Assembly (NCBI GenBank): GCA_025769875.1
Contig: JAGFNK010000011.1
Coordinates: forward strand, 186,001-250,000
DNA length: 64,000 bases
Direction: 5' to 3'
Source of the DNA: Russula earlei
Taxonomy: Eukaryota > Basidiomycota > Agaricomycetes > Russulales > Russulaceae
The stretch's first letter is position 1; every line of letters begins with the position of its first letter. The notes beneath the pieces were generated by a model. The model was not told the origin of the DNA and ran no database searches. It saw only the letters and a list, made by a program, of their open reading frames with translations. Below are positions 11,774 through 24,378 of the stretch, piece after piece. The position numbers and the translations under genes are program-made.

Positions 11774-13403
11774 TCAAACGTCATCGATTGGTACCCCTGG
11801 ACCAGAAATGATCGCCTTGATGAGGCCTCTACCATCATCAGAGCATCCTTTCATCGTTGCGTCGAACGCTTTAGCGGCGTCCTCAAATTTGAAACTGAAA
11901 TACAGTTAGGAGGGGCACACATGGAGCTCGAGCCTGAAAAAGTACCGATGGGTCACAAGAGGCTGCAAGTCCACTTTCTTTTGCGCAACAAGCGCAAGCG
12001 CAAGACGATAGTCTCCGGGCTTTGTCATGTCAGCCACGCTACGATATGTACGCGGGTAATACATACGCCATAGCGGAAGGAACCTTTGATGACGAGTTCC
12101 TTTGCGAGGACGGCACTGATGGGTATGACAACCTCTGGCTGGCCCATACCGACCTGTGATTGGGTAAGAAAGGTAAAAATTGACATAAAACCGAGACCTA
12201 CTTGCACAAATGTCCCGCCAACCTTAATGATAAGAATTCCAGTTTGTATAGATACTTCGGCACCACTGGCATCTATCACAACGTCGATAGCCTTGATACC
12301 CCGATCTTCCAAGCCCAGATTGGCCCTCAAGAGATCCGCAGATCTTTTCGAATATGCTATTTTGGATTCACCTTCCTGAAACGGCGGCGGCCGGAACACA
12401 TCTGTAGCTGCGTACGTCTTTGCGAAGTCCAGGCGGCTCTGCACAATATCAACAGCAACAATCCTTGATGCACCGATGGCCTTTGCCACGGCCATGCAGA
12501 GAAGCCCAACAGGTCCACAACCAAAGATCACAATTGATTGAGCTGGTTGAAATTTGGCCAACGTGGAGACAGAGTGAACACCAACTGAAAGAGGCTCCAG
12601 CTGACAGAATCTAAGCGGTAGCTGATAAGGGCAGAGTTTATCGCACCATAGCACCGTCTTCTAGGGAAACGTTCTCAGGAAGGATATACAAAAGATCTTC
12701 AGGAAGGCGGTAGTATCTGGTCAATGTGCCATCATAGGGAGGTGTGGCTGCGAATGCCATATCATGACAGAGCTGGTTAGGCTGTGAGCGTGTGCGAGAA
12801 GCGACGATATGTCCGTATCACCTACTTGGTATCGGCCCGTTCTACAAAATTCACACTTGCGGCAGAAAACGCCTGGCTCCATAGCTACACGATCACCAGG
12901 TCTGATACTGCGCACGCGGCTGCCGACTTTGGCCGACAGAGATTCTTCAGTTCCATAGCGTAAGAGAGAGAAGGAGAACTTACCTTTAGATACCACGCCG
13001 GATGATTCGTGGCCAAGAACCTTGGTCAATTACTACGTCAGAATGTGCATTAACATGAGATCGTCGGGTGCACCATCGGTGACTCCACTATAAAGTCGCC
13101 AATGCGACCGTGTTTAACATAGTGCACCTATACTACGTAAATAGACGATTGGCGAGGAAGCTATAAATGGTGATACGTCGGATCCACAAATACCTGGTGG
13201 GAAACGTCCATGCACAGCAGGGATGAGAACGTGGTGGCATACCTGTTTTCTTCACTTGGACGAGAACTTCGTCATCGCGAACTGTACGTGGTCAGGCTTT
13301 AGAACATCTCGATACTGCAGAATGGCACACTTTCTGGAATCGGACGATGGTCGTAAGAGACGCATCCAACGCTTTGAAGTACAAAGGATATGTTATCCGA
13401 CAT
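11774..13403 (-). CDS. XYL2: Xylitol dehydrogenase-like zinc medium-chain dehydrogenase
   Basis: NAD-dependent polyol dehydrogenase of the sorbitol/xylitol/arabinitol group, acting in cytosolic pentose use. The start [13 protein letters not shown] is heavily split by introns: [66 protein letters not shown]. Catalytic-zinc residues are visible in CGSD and GHES. The structural-zinc Cys cluster [11 protein letters not shown] is intact. The Rossmann motif is FGCGPVGLL, with VDI before the cofactor-selecting position. The C-terminal exons read [20 protein letters not shown] and [14 protein letters not shown], ending at 11774. About nine introns of 45-60 nt are needed. Family placement is firm; xylitol rather than L-arabinitol or sorbitol as substrate is inferred. 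Confidence 0.9.
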
Positions 13404-13707
13404 GATAGTCCAAGAAGAAGGGGTTACACCTCTCCGATCAGACGGACCTGATCACCTGGGCCGCCCCCTCATTGTGCTCACGAGGCTCGCGTAGGACTGT
13501 GTCGAGCCAAGCGTGACCCTGGAGCGCTCTCGGCCGTCGATGACACAACCTCAGGGATGCAAACGTCATTAAGATTGAGTGAACGAACGTATGCGATTAG
13601 GTGATCGTGCGCCGTTACGGCAAGTCCCGTAAATGATTCTTTATTTACGCAAAAATCGAATGCGTCCCTGCGACTTTTTTTCTTCTTGCCGTCTTCATCG
13701 TAGAATC
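13404..13707. promoter_or_regulatory. Divergent upstream region of the polyol dehydrogenase and MET6
   Basis: A 304-bp gap between two divergent start codons. It holds pyrimidine-rich tracts just before the MET6 ATG (TTTTTTTCTTCTTG near 13674), which are common near fungal transcription starts. No specific operator was identified. Confidence 0.4.
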
Positions 13708-16219
13708 ATGGTTGCGTCCGCTGTTTTGGGTTTTCCCCGTATTGGTGCATATTTCCTTCTGCCCAGAATGAAGAAGTCATCAACTTAGCCTTGTTTTCGG
13801 TCAGGCGCTAATCGCGAAGTAAAAAAAGCTGTCGAGGCTTATTGGGCTGGCAAAATCACCGCCGACCAGCTCACCCAGGTTGCAGCTGATGTCAAGAAGA
13901 GTAACTGGACGTCGTTGAAGGCCAGAGGTGTAGACTACATTCCTAGGTTTTTTTTCCTTTATCACTTTCTGGTGCCTCGTCTGACTATCGATATTAGCGG
14001 GGAGTTTTCTCTCTATGACCACGTCCTCGATCATTCGGCTGCTTTCAACGTCATTCCCAAGCGTTATGTTGGTCAGGGCCTGTCACCCCTTGACGTTTAT
14101 TTTGCCATGGGTCGTGGACGACAGGCTAATGGTGTCGATGTCCCCGCATCTGAGATGAAGAAATGGTCAGCTTGCACTCTCCTCCAAGAATATTTCTCGT
14201 TTGACATCGTTCATAGGTTTGATTCGAACTACCACTTCGTCGTACCTGAATTTTCAGAGGACACTGACTTCAAGCTGAACTTCAACAAGGCTATCGAGGA
14301 ATACAAGGAGGCCCACGCCCTCGGCATTGCGACTCGCCCAGTTGTTTTGGGTCCAGTCTCCTTCCTTGCTCTTGGCAAGGCGTCCAAGGATGCCAAGCCG
14401 GGCTTTCAGCCTCTTTCTCTTCTGCCCAACCTCCTACCTGTTTACAAACAACTACTCGCAGATCTGAAGGCAGCTGGTGCTGATTGGGTCCAGCTTGACG
14501 AACCCATTTTGGTGCTTGATAAAGCGGCAGCGTACGAGAAGGAGTACACCATAGCCTATACGGAACTTTCCCCAGTCGCTCCTAAGATCCTTCTTACCAC
14601 TTACTTTGGCCGCCTCGACTCCAACCTGAATTATGTAGCCAAGCTTCCAATTGCTGGTTTACACGTTGATCTCGACCGTGCGCCGGGCCAACTCGATGAG
14701 GTCATTGTCGCCGTAAAGCAAACTACTATTGTCCTGTCCTTGGGTCTTGTGTCCGGCCGTAATATCTGGAAAACCGATTTACAGGCCTCAATCAAACTCG
14801 GTCAGAAGGCCGTTGATGCACTAGGGCAGGATCGAGTCATCGTGGCTACCTCCTCCTCACTCCTCCATACTCCTGTCACCCTCGCGTCTGAGAAACAGCT
14901 CACTGCATCCCAAAAGGACTGGTTTTCGTTCGCTCGCGAAAAGGCTGAGGAGGTGTCAATTCTTGCAAGAGTCCTGTCCGGTTCCCAGGATCCGACTATC
15001 TCCGCCGCAGTCAAAACCAACGAAGAGTCCATTGCCAAGCGTCGTGAATTCGAGCGGACCTCTGATGATGCTGTCCGCAAGCGAGTCGCTGCGATCACGC
15101 CCGACATGCTCGAGCGCAAGAGCCCCTTCGCCGTCCGCAAGGAGGTTCAGAAGAAACACATCGAGCTTCCCAAGTTCCCCACCACCACCATAGGCTCTTT
15201 CCCTCAGACTAAGGAAATTCGCGCTGCTCGCGCCAAGTATACCAAGGGCGAAATCACGGAGGCTGAATACGAGGACTTCCTCAAAAAGGAGATTGAGAGT
15301 GTCGTCCGTTTCCAGGAAACGGTGGGCCTCGACCTTCTCGTCCATGGGGAGCCGGAACGCAATGATATGGTTCAATACTTTGGCGAGCAGCTCAATGGTT
15401 TTGTCTTCACACAGAACGGATGGGTACAAAGTTACGGATCCCGCTATGTTCGCCCACCCATCATCGTGTCGGATGTTTCGCGCCCTGGCCCCATCACCGT
15501 TAAATGGAGCAGCTACGCCCAGAGCGTAACTAAATATCCCATGAAAGGTATGCTCACTGGGCCTGTAACAATTCTCAACTGGTCATTCCCTCGCGCGGAC
15601 GTTTCGCGTGAGCTGCAGTCGAAGCAACTCGCATTGGCTCTTCGCGATGAGGTCATTGACCTCGAAAAGGCAGGAATTCACGCTGTCCAAGTGGATGAAC
15701 CGGCTATCCGTGAGGGTTTGCCACTCCGTCGTGTGGATTGGGATGGCTATCTCAAATGGGCCGTTGATTCGTTCAAGTTGGCCACCGCGGGTGTGAGTGA
15801 TGCTTTACAGACTCACTCTCACTTTTGCTACTCCGACTTCGACGACATCTTCCCGTCAATCCAACGTTTGGATGCGGACGTTATTTCCATCGAGGCCTCT
15901 AAGAGCGACATGAAACTACTCACTACATTCAAGCACTATGGCTACGCCAACCAAATCGGGCCTGGGGTATATGATATCCATTCCCCACGCGTTCCGGGCG
16001 ACCAGGAAATCCGTGATCGGCTCAAGGCTATGCTTGAGATCCTCCCGGACTCGCTTCTTTTTATCAACCCCGTGCGTTATTGTTGTCATGGTGAATTCAC
16101 TGTTTTGGCTCATCTCTCTTCAGGATTGCGGACTCAAGACCCGTGGGTGGAAAGAGACCGAGGCGTCCCTTAAGAATCTCGTCTCGGCGGCGCGCTGGGC
16201 ACGGCAGCAATATGCGTGA
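13708..16219 (+). CDS. MET6: Cobalamin-independent methionine synthase
   Basis: Transfers a methyl group from polyglutamylated 5-methyltetrahydrofolate to homocysteine in the cytosol. The start [13 protein letters not shown] is interrupted by a short intron and continues [17 protein letters not shown] second intron joins VDYIP to [12 protein letters not shown]. The long exon then carries both barrels, including the C-terminal catalytic barrel: [36 protein letters not shown] and the zinc/substrate motif [11 protein letters not shown] last intron joins LLFINP to [12 protein letters not shown], supplying the conserved zinc Cys. It ends in ARWARQQYA. Length of about 760-770 residues is normal for the family. 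The substrate polyglutamate is made by the folylpolyglutamate synthase encoded about 30 kb away. Confidence 0.97.
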
Positions 16220-16708
16220 ACGACTGTCTCCCTACGCTTCAACAGCGTTTACTTGATGGTGACGCGTACCACCAGTACTAGTGATAGCATCAGTGTCAGC
16301 GTGCTTCGATTTTGCTTAGCCATAGGTAGGGGTTGTAGCGGGACATTTATGTAGTCTTCTTGTGTCTGCCGGAAATGGACACGGACACGGGCCAACTGAG
16401 AGGGGTGTATGGATTCACAACACAACAATAGCGGTCGAACATGTATCTGTAGGGATTTCAACAATCCACTCATCCATTCAATAAATTCTGTGTAGTAAAA
16501 CAGTTATATCGTGATCGTACGATGCGCTGAGGATTTGGGAGAGTCAATCCACGCAAAGTAAAAAAAAAACTAGAAATAAAGAGGCTAGAAAATCCATCCT
16601 CTGGGGAAAAGAACATTGTCACAACGCATAAATAAAGCGTATGAGCGTGAAAAGCGCGTCGATCGGTTTCGTTCAATTACAGCATCAGTGGGTCCACGTA
16701 TCCTGAGT
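16220..16708. other. Intergenic region between convergent genes
   Basis: These 489 bp hold the 3' ends of MET6 and of the DUF2985-type gene. A run of A (about 16560) and scattered AT-rich stretches fit poly(A) site surroundings. No gene, RNA or repeat was recognised. Confidence 0.5.
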
Positions 16709-19027
16709 TCAGGGAGGGGGGACTACCATCTCTTCCTCGATTCTAATACCGGGCGAACGTACCGACGGTGTGACGGTGCTCGCGTAACCGGGGCGGGTGT
16801 GGTTTCCATTCGGAAGACCGCGGAAGTGCCAGGAACCTTTTTCGCCTTGTTGGCTGTCGGCCTTGCTAGACTGGCGTTCCTTGTTTGGCGCACTAGTAGT
16901 GTGGCGAGTGATCGCGTCCTGCAGCTTCGCCAACACGCTATCGGGAGCTAGGGCGTGCTGTGACTCATCCATCTCGAGCGCGCGGCGCAGGCGTTCTTCG
17001 ACACGCCCTGTGCGTTTGGTCTTTTTGCCACCGCGCCAGATCATGACACCAGAGGCAATTCCGCAGCCAAATGCTAACAGTATGAGCAAGGCCGTCGCCC
17101 ATCCGGGGCGTTCGAATCGGTCCATAGACCACATACACGCGGCAAGCATACACTGCGTTATTGGTAAGTACCGATTTGAGAGTTTATTCATTCCACCGTC
17201 TGACCTGGAAAACTGAATTTCCGTCGTTCAACAGGCAGATCAATAGAGCAGTACTGCGGAGAAAGTCAACACATGGCGTTCGACTGTCAATAGCGAAACC
17301 AACTTTATGGGAAACGCCTACAAATTAACGTCAGAGAGACAAGCATGATTACAGCATAAAATTACTCACTCTATGTGTCTCTGTTCCATGGGGTCGATAC
17401 CACGTTTGAGACTTCATAAATTTCTTTTGCTCTGAGGATCAGTTAAGGGTGAGCAAAGACCACATCGTCAAGTAGCAGAAGACACACGGTGATGCAGCTC
17501 GTACTGTTGTTTGTCAGTAAGAACATGCACATAGTTTGGATCGAACATGGGATCGGGTAGGTCATCGTTGTCGTACAATGCAGGAAGCCCCGCTTTTCTG
17601 CGGAGATGCCGAGTACGACGTTTATAATACCAAATTTTAGCATCCCTGTGATTGAACTTGAGGGAAAAGTAAGGAAACTGTTAGAGAAAAGACGGACGAT
17701 ACGTGTCAACGATACGCCAGGGGATAAGGCCGATCCCAGTGAGACAAAACAAGCCTATACATTGAGGGCAAATCTTGAGAGCCGAAAAAATGACACGATA
17801 GTAACACTCACCATTGAGAATCTGTTCGCAAATTTCCACCCAGAAATCTCGAGTCGACTTGTTATGCAGTTTGATCCACTTGGCCAAAAAAAGAACAAGT
17901 GCAGAACCCCAAAACACTGAATATGATATTGAAGCAAGCTGAAAGCGAAATTGTTCGGAGTCACTTACCGACGAGGAACCCATAAATACCGAAGGCGATC
18001 TGTGGAGCAGACATAAACTATGAGTTCTTCTGAGTATAGCTATCTATGGAAGGCTACTGACGCCCAACGCTTAATAAACATCGGATCAAGGTGGGTTAAT
18101 CGGACCAGAGAGGAGCAAGGTTTCACTCACGAGTTTTCAGGAAGGTCCAAACACCTTTCATCACGCGCCTGAATTTATTTTTGCGTTTGAGCACGTCATG
18201 AACATGCCGATCTAGCTCGTCCGTGCTGGCAGTGCGAACTGAGGCATCTTCTGTATCTGGCTCTTGCGAACGCGGAAGGTCAACAACGGGCTTGCGATTG
18301 TAAAAAGAAAGAGGTGGACTGAGACGGAGGATATATCAGAGGACAATAAGTTCGGAATGGGACAGATGCTTACAGAAAAATAGAGTTTGCTGTGTTGGTG
18401 AGAGTCGCAACGGTGGAAACTTGGGGGTCTATTGGAGAAAGACGTTAAGGTACTGAAAGTGGGCAAAATATAAGACGGCAGACCGATGACATCAAGGTGG
18501 TCGACAACATCGTCATCGTGGTGGTGTTCGTCATCCTCCATAATGCGGTCGTCATCGTCAGAGTCGTCGTCCGAATCCGAGTCCGATTCTTGACCACGGC
18601 TGGGAGATGACGACACCGCGCTTCGAACTCGGCTGACCCTGTGGGCATGTCCATGATGTGGGGGAGGAACGACCACATCGGTGGAGGTGCCCTCGTATAT
18701 TGTCTCGCGAGGAATATTGCTCAGTCGGCTAAAGGTAGCTGGGGGAGAGTTGGCTTGGTTTGGGTCTGGGTCGGTTGTGAATGATCTGTAGCTAACTGAG
18801 CTGCGGACAACGCGATTAACCCTGCCCGCGTCTCTCCGAGTAGAGGGCAAGTTTGGTGATAGATGGCTGCTGTCGTTCGAAGCAGGTGAAGATACCGAGC
18901 CTGGGGAAGCACCAGGGGACTGTGCAGCGCCAGCATCAGAAATCGTGCGGCGTCCAGCCCTCGAGCTCGTCATCACGAAGACGCTCAGGGCGATACCTGT
19001 CGTCATCCTGGATGGAGGAATAGACAT
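16709..19027 (-). CDS. DUF2985-type integral membrane protein
   Basis: Fungal membrane protein of unknown function that I match by memory to the DUF2985 family. The N-terminal exon (from MSIPPSRM at 19027) is Ser-rich, then strongly acidic with Asp and His runs (ESDSDSDDDSDDDDR) and probably cytosolic. Later exons read VHDVLKRKNKFRRVMKGVWTF, the helix FWGSALVLFLAKWIKLH with an aromatic patch STRDFWVEICEQI, NGLFCLTGIGLIPWRIVDTYR, and a C-terminal helix pair (QCMLAACMWSMDRFERPGWATA and LLILLAFGCGIASGVMIW). A basic tail ends at 16709 after EEMVVPPP. The central exons between 17200 and 18000 are short and their exact joins were not all worked out. It shares a 172-bp divergent upstream region with the PHAF1-like gene. 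Confidence 0.8.
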
Positions 19028-19199
19028 GACGCCTCTTGATTCTGACTGACGGGCCCATTTGGTGGAGGGAGATGGGACGAAGAAAGAGCAGAAGGAGCTG
19101 AGGTCCCCGAAGTTTCCCGCCCGTCCGAGGCAGGCTCGTGCGTTTCGGATTTGTCAGTCATCTTTACCCGTTCCGTTCTATTCCGCTGCATCCCTACCC

Positions 19200-20702
19200 A
19201 TGCTCTTCTCTGAACTCGACGTCGACATTCGACCTGGTCACGGCCTCGGCATATTTCAACTAGGTCAGACCGTTTACACACCCCCTGTCTCCTACCCTCA
19301 ACCTCTTGTTCCCCAGGCGCTTCTCTATGGACCGTTCTCGACCTCCTACGGACCCACAAACACACCTTTCCCCAAGTCGACGTCCAATACGATCCTGACA
19401 CAACAACAACCCCCGTCATTCTGCACATCAGGCCACATTTCGATCTCCTGTTCTCCGGGACGCATCAACGTCTCCACACCATCGCCGTCAGACGACTACG
19501 TGATCCAAGTCCCCCGCTTACACTCAGATATAAGGGTAACATTCTTTCCTCGGCTGATAAGGACCTCCGTCGCGTAAACGTCAATTTGGCCTTTGGCCCA
19601 ACTTACCCTGGCGAGGACTTGCGCTATCCGGGCGTTCGCTTCTGCTTCGATGACGACGATCTTCGGGACAAAGCCAAGAAGCATGAGGATCGTTCCCAGC
19701 AGGTCGTCCGCCTTCTCGTTACTCAGACAGATCCTTCTGGTGGTGACATAGATGCTCTCAGTGAGGTCTCTGTGTCTCCCATCATGTACGGTGAGCTCGC
19801 AGAAGCCATCGCAAAGGTTAGCTGAACGTCTCTTCGCGTAGCAGATCGTAATACGATATTGAATGTGTCCTAGGTACACGATGGCGTTGTCCTTCGTTTC
19901 TATCCAACATCATCCCCATCTATCCATGTCCGGCTTGGCGTGACCACTGCACAAGATCTGCTGTCCGACTTGGGCCCTCCGCTTCGCACTTTCTATAAGG
20001 AAGATGACCGTATGGCTATCCATGCACGCAGTCACAACGAAGATGAAAGTCTAGAGCCGTCCTGTAAGTCACCAGCTCATCGCTTGTCATTATCAATTCT
20101 TCGTACTGAGTGCCATCCTCAGATTTTTACAACTACTTTCAGCATGGCATCGACTTCCTTCTCTCCGATCACACACATGTAGTGAAGAAGATTATTCTCC
20201 ACACCAACGTTGTGAGTACCTTCCTCACCTCATGTCCTTTCCTTATTCCTAGCGTAGCCGGGTACACCCCTTTTTCAACAATACAAACGATGTCCATGGC
20301 AGATCGAAGGCCGACCCGAGGATGATGAGGATGGTGCGTCTAAATTACCCATCAAATATTAGCCGGACATTGATGGCTTTCAATCAGACACTCCACCACG
20401 GGTCAAATTTGATGAGAGGGTATGCATCTGGTCTCAGTCTCAGTTGATCCGAGACTAAAATGTGTTTTTTTTAGGCTGACCGCATCAGCCACTTCCTTAA
20501 ACCAGGTGAAACCCCTCCCTCCATGCTTTATGACCGCACAGACGATGAGGAAATGTTGACGTTACCCAACTCGACGACAAGTGAGCACTTTATAGCCCTT
20601 GAACATCTTCTTATTCAATATCGGTCAGGGCTGTTGGGTTTTGATGGAATTATCCTCGAGGCCACTCAGGCGGCACAAGTTGTCTCTGTAACCCTGTTCT
20701 AG
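19200..20702 (+). CDS. PHAF1/UPF0183 family protein
   Basis: Homologue of the conserved eukaryotic UPF0183 family (mammalian PHAF1, linked to phagophore/autophagy membranes; fungal role untested). The start MLFSELDVDIRPGHGLGIFQLG is the diagnostic N-terminus. An intron leads into ASLWTVLDLLRTHKHTFPQV, then HIRPHFDLLFSGTHQRL and FGPTYPGEDLRYPGVRF. Further GT-AG introns join AEAIAK/VHDGVVLRFYP, PS/YFYNYFQHGIDFL, HTNV/PGTPLFQQYKRCPWQIEG, and finally RLLGFDGIILEATQ to a TAG at 20700. At least seven introns interrupt about 400 codons. The order of conserved blocks is complete, so the gene looks intact. Confidence 0.93.
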
Positions 20703-20834
20703 CTCTCCTTTTCAAAATCTATTGTACTGTACTAGCTTTAGAATGTGCTGATATATTGCGTCTTTGTAAATGTATTGTACTGATACATCTATTAACTGAA
20801 TTGCAACAGCGTTTGGCATGCTCGCTCCGCGCGT

Positions 20835-21856
20835 CTAGTGCTCCGCCTCCACAAAAATGTCCGGCCAGACCACTCTCAGTTGTTGCAAGTTGCTGATTAC
20901 GGATATTCCGTCCTTGGTGATTATTTTCGCCGGAGCCTTAGCGAGATGATTTATGTGCAATGGTTCCGTAGTCTGATGCCCACCCTCTTGGAAATATACG
21001 GAGTGAATCCACCCAACACGCCTCGCGCCTTCGACGTTGCTGAGGCTATCATCAACAAAGAGGCATTTCGTAGGATCCTGTACTCCCGCTTGGTGCATGG
21101 CCTGACCCGCCAGACTCATTAAACAAGCAGATAAAAGCTGAGAACAGATAAGCAAACCCAATGGTAGAATGCAGGCTGTGGCTTGCAGATAAAATCTTCG
21201 TCTTTCAGGTTAAAATCACAGAATACGATCCCTTCGATTTGATCGCGTAGCTCCAGAATCCGTAAGACGCGTTCTGCATGCTGCCAAGCATTTTATGAGA
21301 CCTACGGCATATGCTCGCTTTGTGCGACCGGACGCACCGTCCAATACGCATTCGTCAAGGTCCATACGCGGCATTTCGAACGATCGATGTCCTCCAACAG
21401 TTTGCGCACGCGCGGATCGGGAGAAAGCATCTCTTCGAGTGGGAGCGAGCCGTCACACTTTTCGTGAAAATCCATGGGATCTAAAGGGCGCAGAATCAAC
21501 GCTTTCATGGAATGAAAGGTGACAAATGGCACTACCTACGCCGTGGTGGCGGCGAAGGCCAAGCAAAGATAGACCATATTGAGTGTAATATTGCGATTGT
21601 AGATTGGACGCTTCCTCTTCGGAAAGACCAAGAGATTTAATGTATGCTAAAAATCGTGGTCACTTCGACTTGGCTCCCAGGCTGGTGGCCGACGTACCAC
21701 GGATTCGTACACCCATTGCCTCTGCGATCTTTGCGCTTGAAGAATACAGGGTATTGTCTATGTCGAAGAAAAGTACGGGCCGATCATCTATAATCGGTCG
21801 TTAACATCGCGTACAGACATCACATTTGACTCACCATGAGTATGTTCTACGGCCAT
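20835..21856 (-). CDS. SDT1: SDT1-like pyrimidine 5'-nucleotidase (HAD superfamily)
   Basis: HAD phosphatase that dephosphorylates pyrimidine mononucleotides, related to yeast Sdt1/Phm8. From Met at 21856, MAVEHTH is joined by an intron to DDRPVLFFDIDNTLYSSS, which contains the catalytic DxDxT-type motif (DIDNT). The cap region follows (SNLQSQYYTQYGLSLLGLRRHHG), then DPMDFHEKCDGSLPLEEML and motif II (WTLTNAY). Motif IV is CLFVDDSLSNVEGARR near the C-terminus, giving the metal-binding Asp pair. The order fits the family. The stop at 20835 lies 132 bp from that of the convergent PHAF1-like gene. Confidence 0.92.
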
Positions 21857-22213
21857 TTCTTTGAAGAAAGGGCTGCTGTTAGCGAATGGCTGGCCGTGCA
21901 TACACTCACGTGAAGGGAGATCCGGATGATTTCCGACTCGGGAATATCACCGGTACGTTCCGGCCGGCGAGAGGTGGAACTCTAAGCGACCGAGAACACA
22001 ACTACCCCGACAGCGACCTCAAGACATCGATATTGTGAGCCAATCTTCCTTATTTTTGACCTGGTATCAGGCGTTTGGATGGAAAGGGCATGCTACTTGA
22101 GTGCTTTTGGTTCGGTGTGCAGAGAGCGTAGTGGTGGATGGATGGCCAACATCTGCGATGCACATCACTTGTATTCCTCACAAACTCACTGACTCGCTTT
22201 GCACTGTTCACAG
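21857..22213. promoter_or_regulatory. Divergent upstream region of SDT1 and RPL6, with a likely RPL6 leader intron
   Basis: A 357-bp gap. A good donor (TTGTGAGCC, near 22036) and the acceptor TGTTCACAG directly before the RPL6 ATG suggest a 5'UTR intron of about 178 nt, as proposed for RPL9. This is inferred from splice signals only. Confidence 0.45.
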
Positions 22214-22981
22214 ATGGCTCGGAAAGAACTCGTCCCTGGTATCGGCCGACTATCGCGCTCGCAGGTGTATGCACGACGCCAGCTCTACAAGGGCAGGAAA
22301 ACCGGTACCGCACCAGCCAAACCGGAGGCCCCACCAACCAAGGAGGTGCAGGTCAAGGGCGACAAAAACGGCGGGGCCCGTCTCGTTCCCACATCCAAAG
22401 CACCGCGCTTTTACCCCGCCGAGGACGTTCGCAAGCCCAAGAAATCGCGCAAGAGTGCCAAACCCACAAAACTGCGCGATTCCATCACCCCAGGCACTGT
22501 GTTGATTCTTCTCGCTGGTCGGTTCCGGGGCAAGCGGGTCGTGTTTTTGAAGCAGTTGGAGAGCGGACTACTGCTTGTCACTGGCCCCTACAAAATCAAC
22601 GGCGTACCCCTCCGTAGAGTCAATCAGGCGTATGTCATAGCGACCTCGACGAAGATCGACCTTGGTGACTTCAAAGTGCGCACGACGTCCCGCTTCTGTC
22701 ATTAAATGTACTCACGGTCATCGGTGCAGACTGATGCGAAGATTAACGATTCATACTTTGCTAAGTCAGAAAAGAAGCGCACACGATCAGCGGAGGACGA
22801 GTTTTTCGCAGACGGCAAGCCAAAGGAAAAGGAGGCTTTCCCTGAGTCCAAGGCGGCCGACCAACGAGAGGTTGACAAGGTGGTTCTTGGTGCGGTGAAG
22901 AAGACAGAGTACCTTGTGAAGTATCTTAACGCGAGCTTCTCGCTCTCCAAGGGCGAATACCCGCATAAGCTCGTTTTTTAA
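22214..22981 (+). CDS. RPL6: 60S ribosomal protein L6 (eL6)
   Basis: Eukaryote-specific large-subunit protein. The start [20 protein letters not shown] directly follows an AG acceptor. The basic N-terminal extension ([17 protein letters not shown]) leads to the KOW-like core [24 protein letters not shown] and [20 protein letters not shown], which is the eL6 hallmark. One intron (GTGCGCACG...GGTGCAG) joins GDFK to [10 protein letters not shown]. The C-terminus is [19 protein letters not shown]. Length of about 235 residues is slightly above average because of the Lys-rich N-terminal part. Confidence 0.97.
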
Positions 22982-23085
22982 GCGTAGTGATTATGCTGGT
23001 ATGGAGTACTCGCTGTCACTGATATGATTACTGCCGTACACCACTTTTTATCCCTTTTCGCAATCTTGTATCTGTTCTTCCGTAT

Positions 23086-24378
23086 GTGAAAATATTCACA
23101 CGCCCATCCATGTTTGTGCGAGCGCAACGACACGCCGCTCAGCTCACCGCAATTCGACCTGGGCGGCGCGGTGTTGGCACACCAGGAAAACGGCCATTCA
23201 CATCTGCTATCCAAGATGGATTCTTAGACTTGGCAATAGCTCTCCCATGGCCTTCATCGTTCCCGCCTTATTCGTCAACAATAATATTGTTTGCTGTTGC
23301 CTCTCGTTTTGCGTTCACCGTCCCATTCTCCATTTGGGTGAGCCTTGTATAGCCTTCTCTTATTATTTCACGGCGTCACAGATTACAGGCCAAGAAAAGA
23401 CAATGGCGAGCGGAGGAGATCGTCATCCCTGCCCTGCAGGAAGCCAGACCCCTCGTGGAAAAGCAAGTTCTACACGAAATGCGCGTACATCAGGCTCGCG
23501 GGACAAAAGAGGAGCTTCGCACGGTGTTCACCGAACGAGTCAAAAAAGACGTACGTCGCATGTTCACAGCGCCCTTTCGAACAAAACGTATCTTATTTTT
23601 ATTCCTCATCGCCTTGGCGGCGAACCAGATGGTCGCGCGGCGCAACGAGCTCTTCACCCAACACCGCTGCCGCCCCTGGCTGACGATGCTCATACCGCCC
23701 CTCACGCAACTCCCGCTCTTCGTGGGCTCGTCCGTGTTCCTCTCCAGTCTGTCGCGGCCGCCGACGGTGTTCGACGCCGAGTCGTTCCTCACGCTCACCT
23801 CGCTCTCGCACGCCGACCCGACCGCGGCGCTGCCGATCGCGCTGGGCATGATCACGCTCGCCAACGTCGAGTCGTCCCGGTGGTTCGTCAGCGCGCAGGC
23901 GAGGGTGCGGGAGGAGCGGGAGCAAAGACGGCTCGCGGAGAAGCGCGCGCAGGGACACGTCGTTCTCGAACCGCGGAAGGTCGTGCAGTTTGGCCTCAGG
24001 TTGCTGTCCGTGGGGAGGATATTGATTGGCGCGGTCGTACCCGGGGTACGTGCGATCACCCCCTTTTTTTTGTTTTCATTTTGCACGCGAAGAGAGAGGG
24101 AGGTGGGGGGGGGGGATTCGCGTTGGTTTTGCCCGATGCTGACTCCGTCCGTGGGTTTGTGTGTCTTGTTTCTGCAGAGCGTGGTGCTTTACTGGGTCAC
24201 GTCGGCGACTTTTGGTCTCTTGCAAACTTGGATTTTTGACTATTGGGAAAGGCGAAGGTCCAACATGCGGAGACCTACCGTCGCGTTACCTCAACCCGTT
24301 CCTCCCCCAGGCTCCACCGCAACTGGAGCCAGGCTTGCTCGATCACTTGCATCCGTGCCTCAGCGGAAGCTGAGATGA
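23086..24378 (+). CDS. COX18: Mitochondrial inner-membrane insertase COX18 (Oxa1/YidC family)
   Basis: YidC/Oxa1-type insertase, most like Cox18, which exports the C-terminal tail of Cox2 across the inner mitochondrial membrane. The N-terminus MKIFTRPSMFVRAQRH is Arg-rich and acid-free, as in a presequence. FLDLAIALPWPSS leads to helix 1. An intron joins FSIW to AKKRQWRAEEIVIPALQ, the conserved loop before the Arg/Lys-rich hairpin. Further helices are KRILFLFLIALAANQMVA, PWLTMLIPPLTQLPLFVGSS and IALGMITLANVE. The final intron (with a run of G inside) joins GAVVPG to SVVLYWVTSATFGLLQTW, the typical last YidC helix. Cox18 rather than Oxa1 is favoured by the short C-terminus. Confidence 0.88.

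Noticed and set aside
23599..23958. Arg/Glu-rich minus-strand frame
   Set aside because: It is a shadow of the GC-rich COX18 exon; the plus-strand frame has clear insertase helices.
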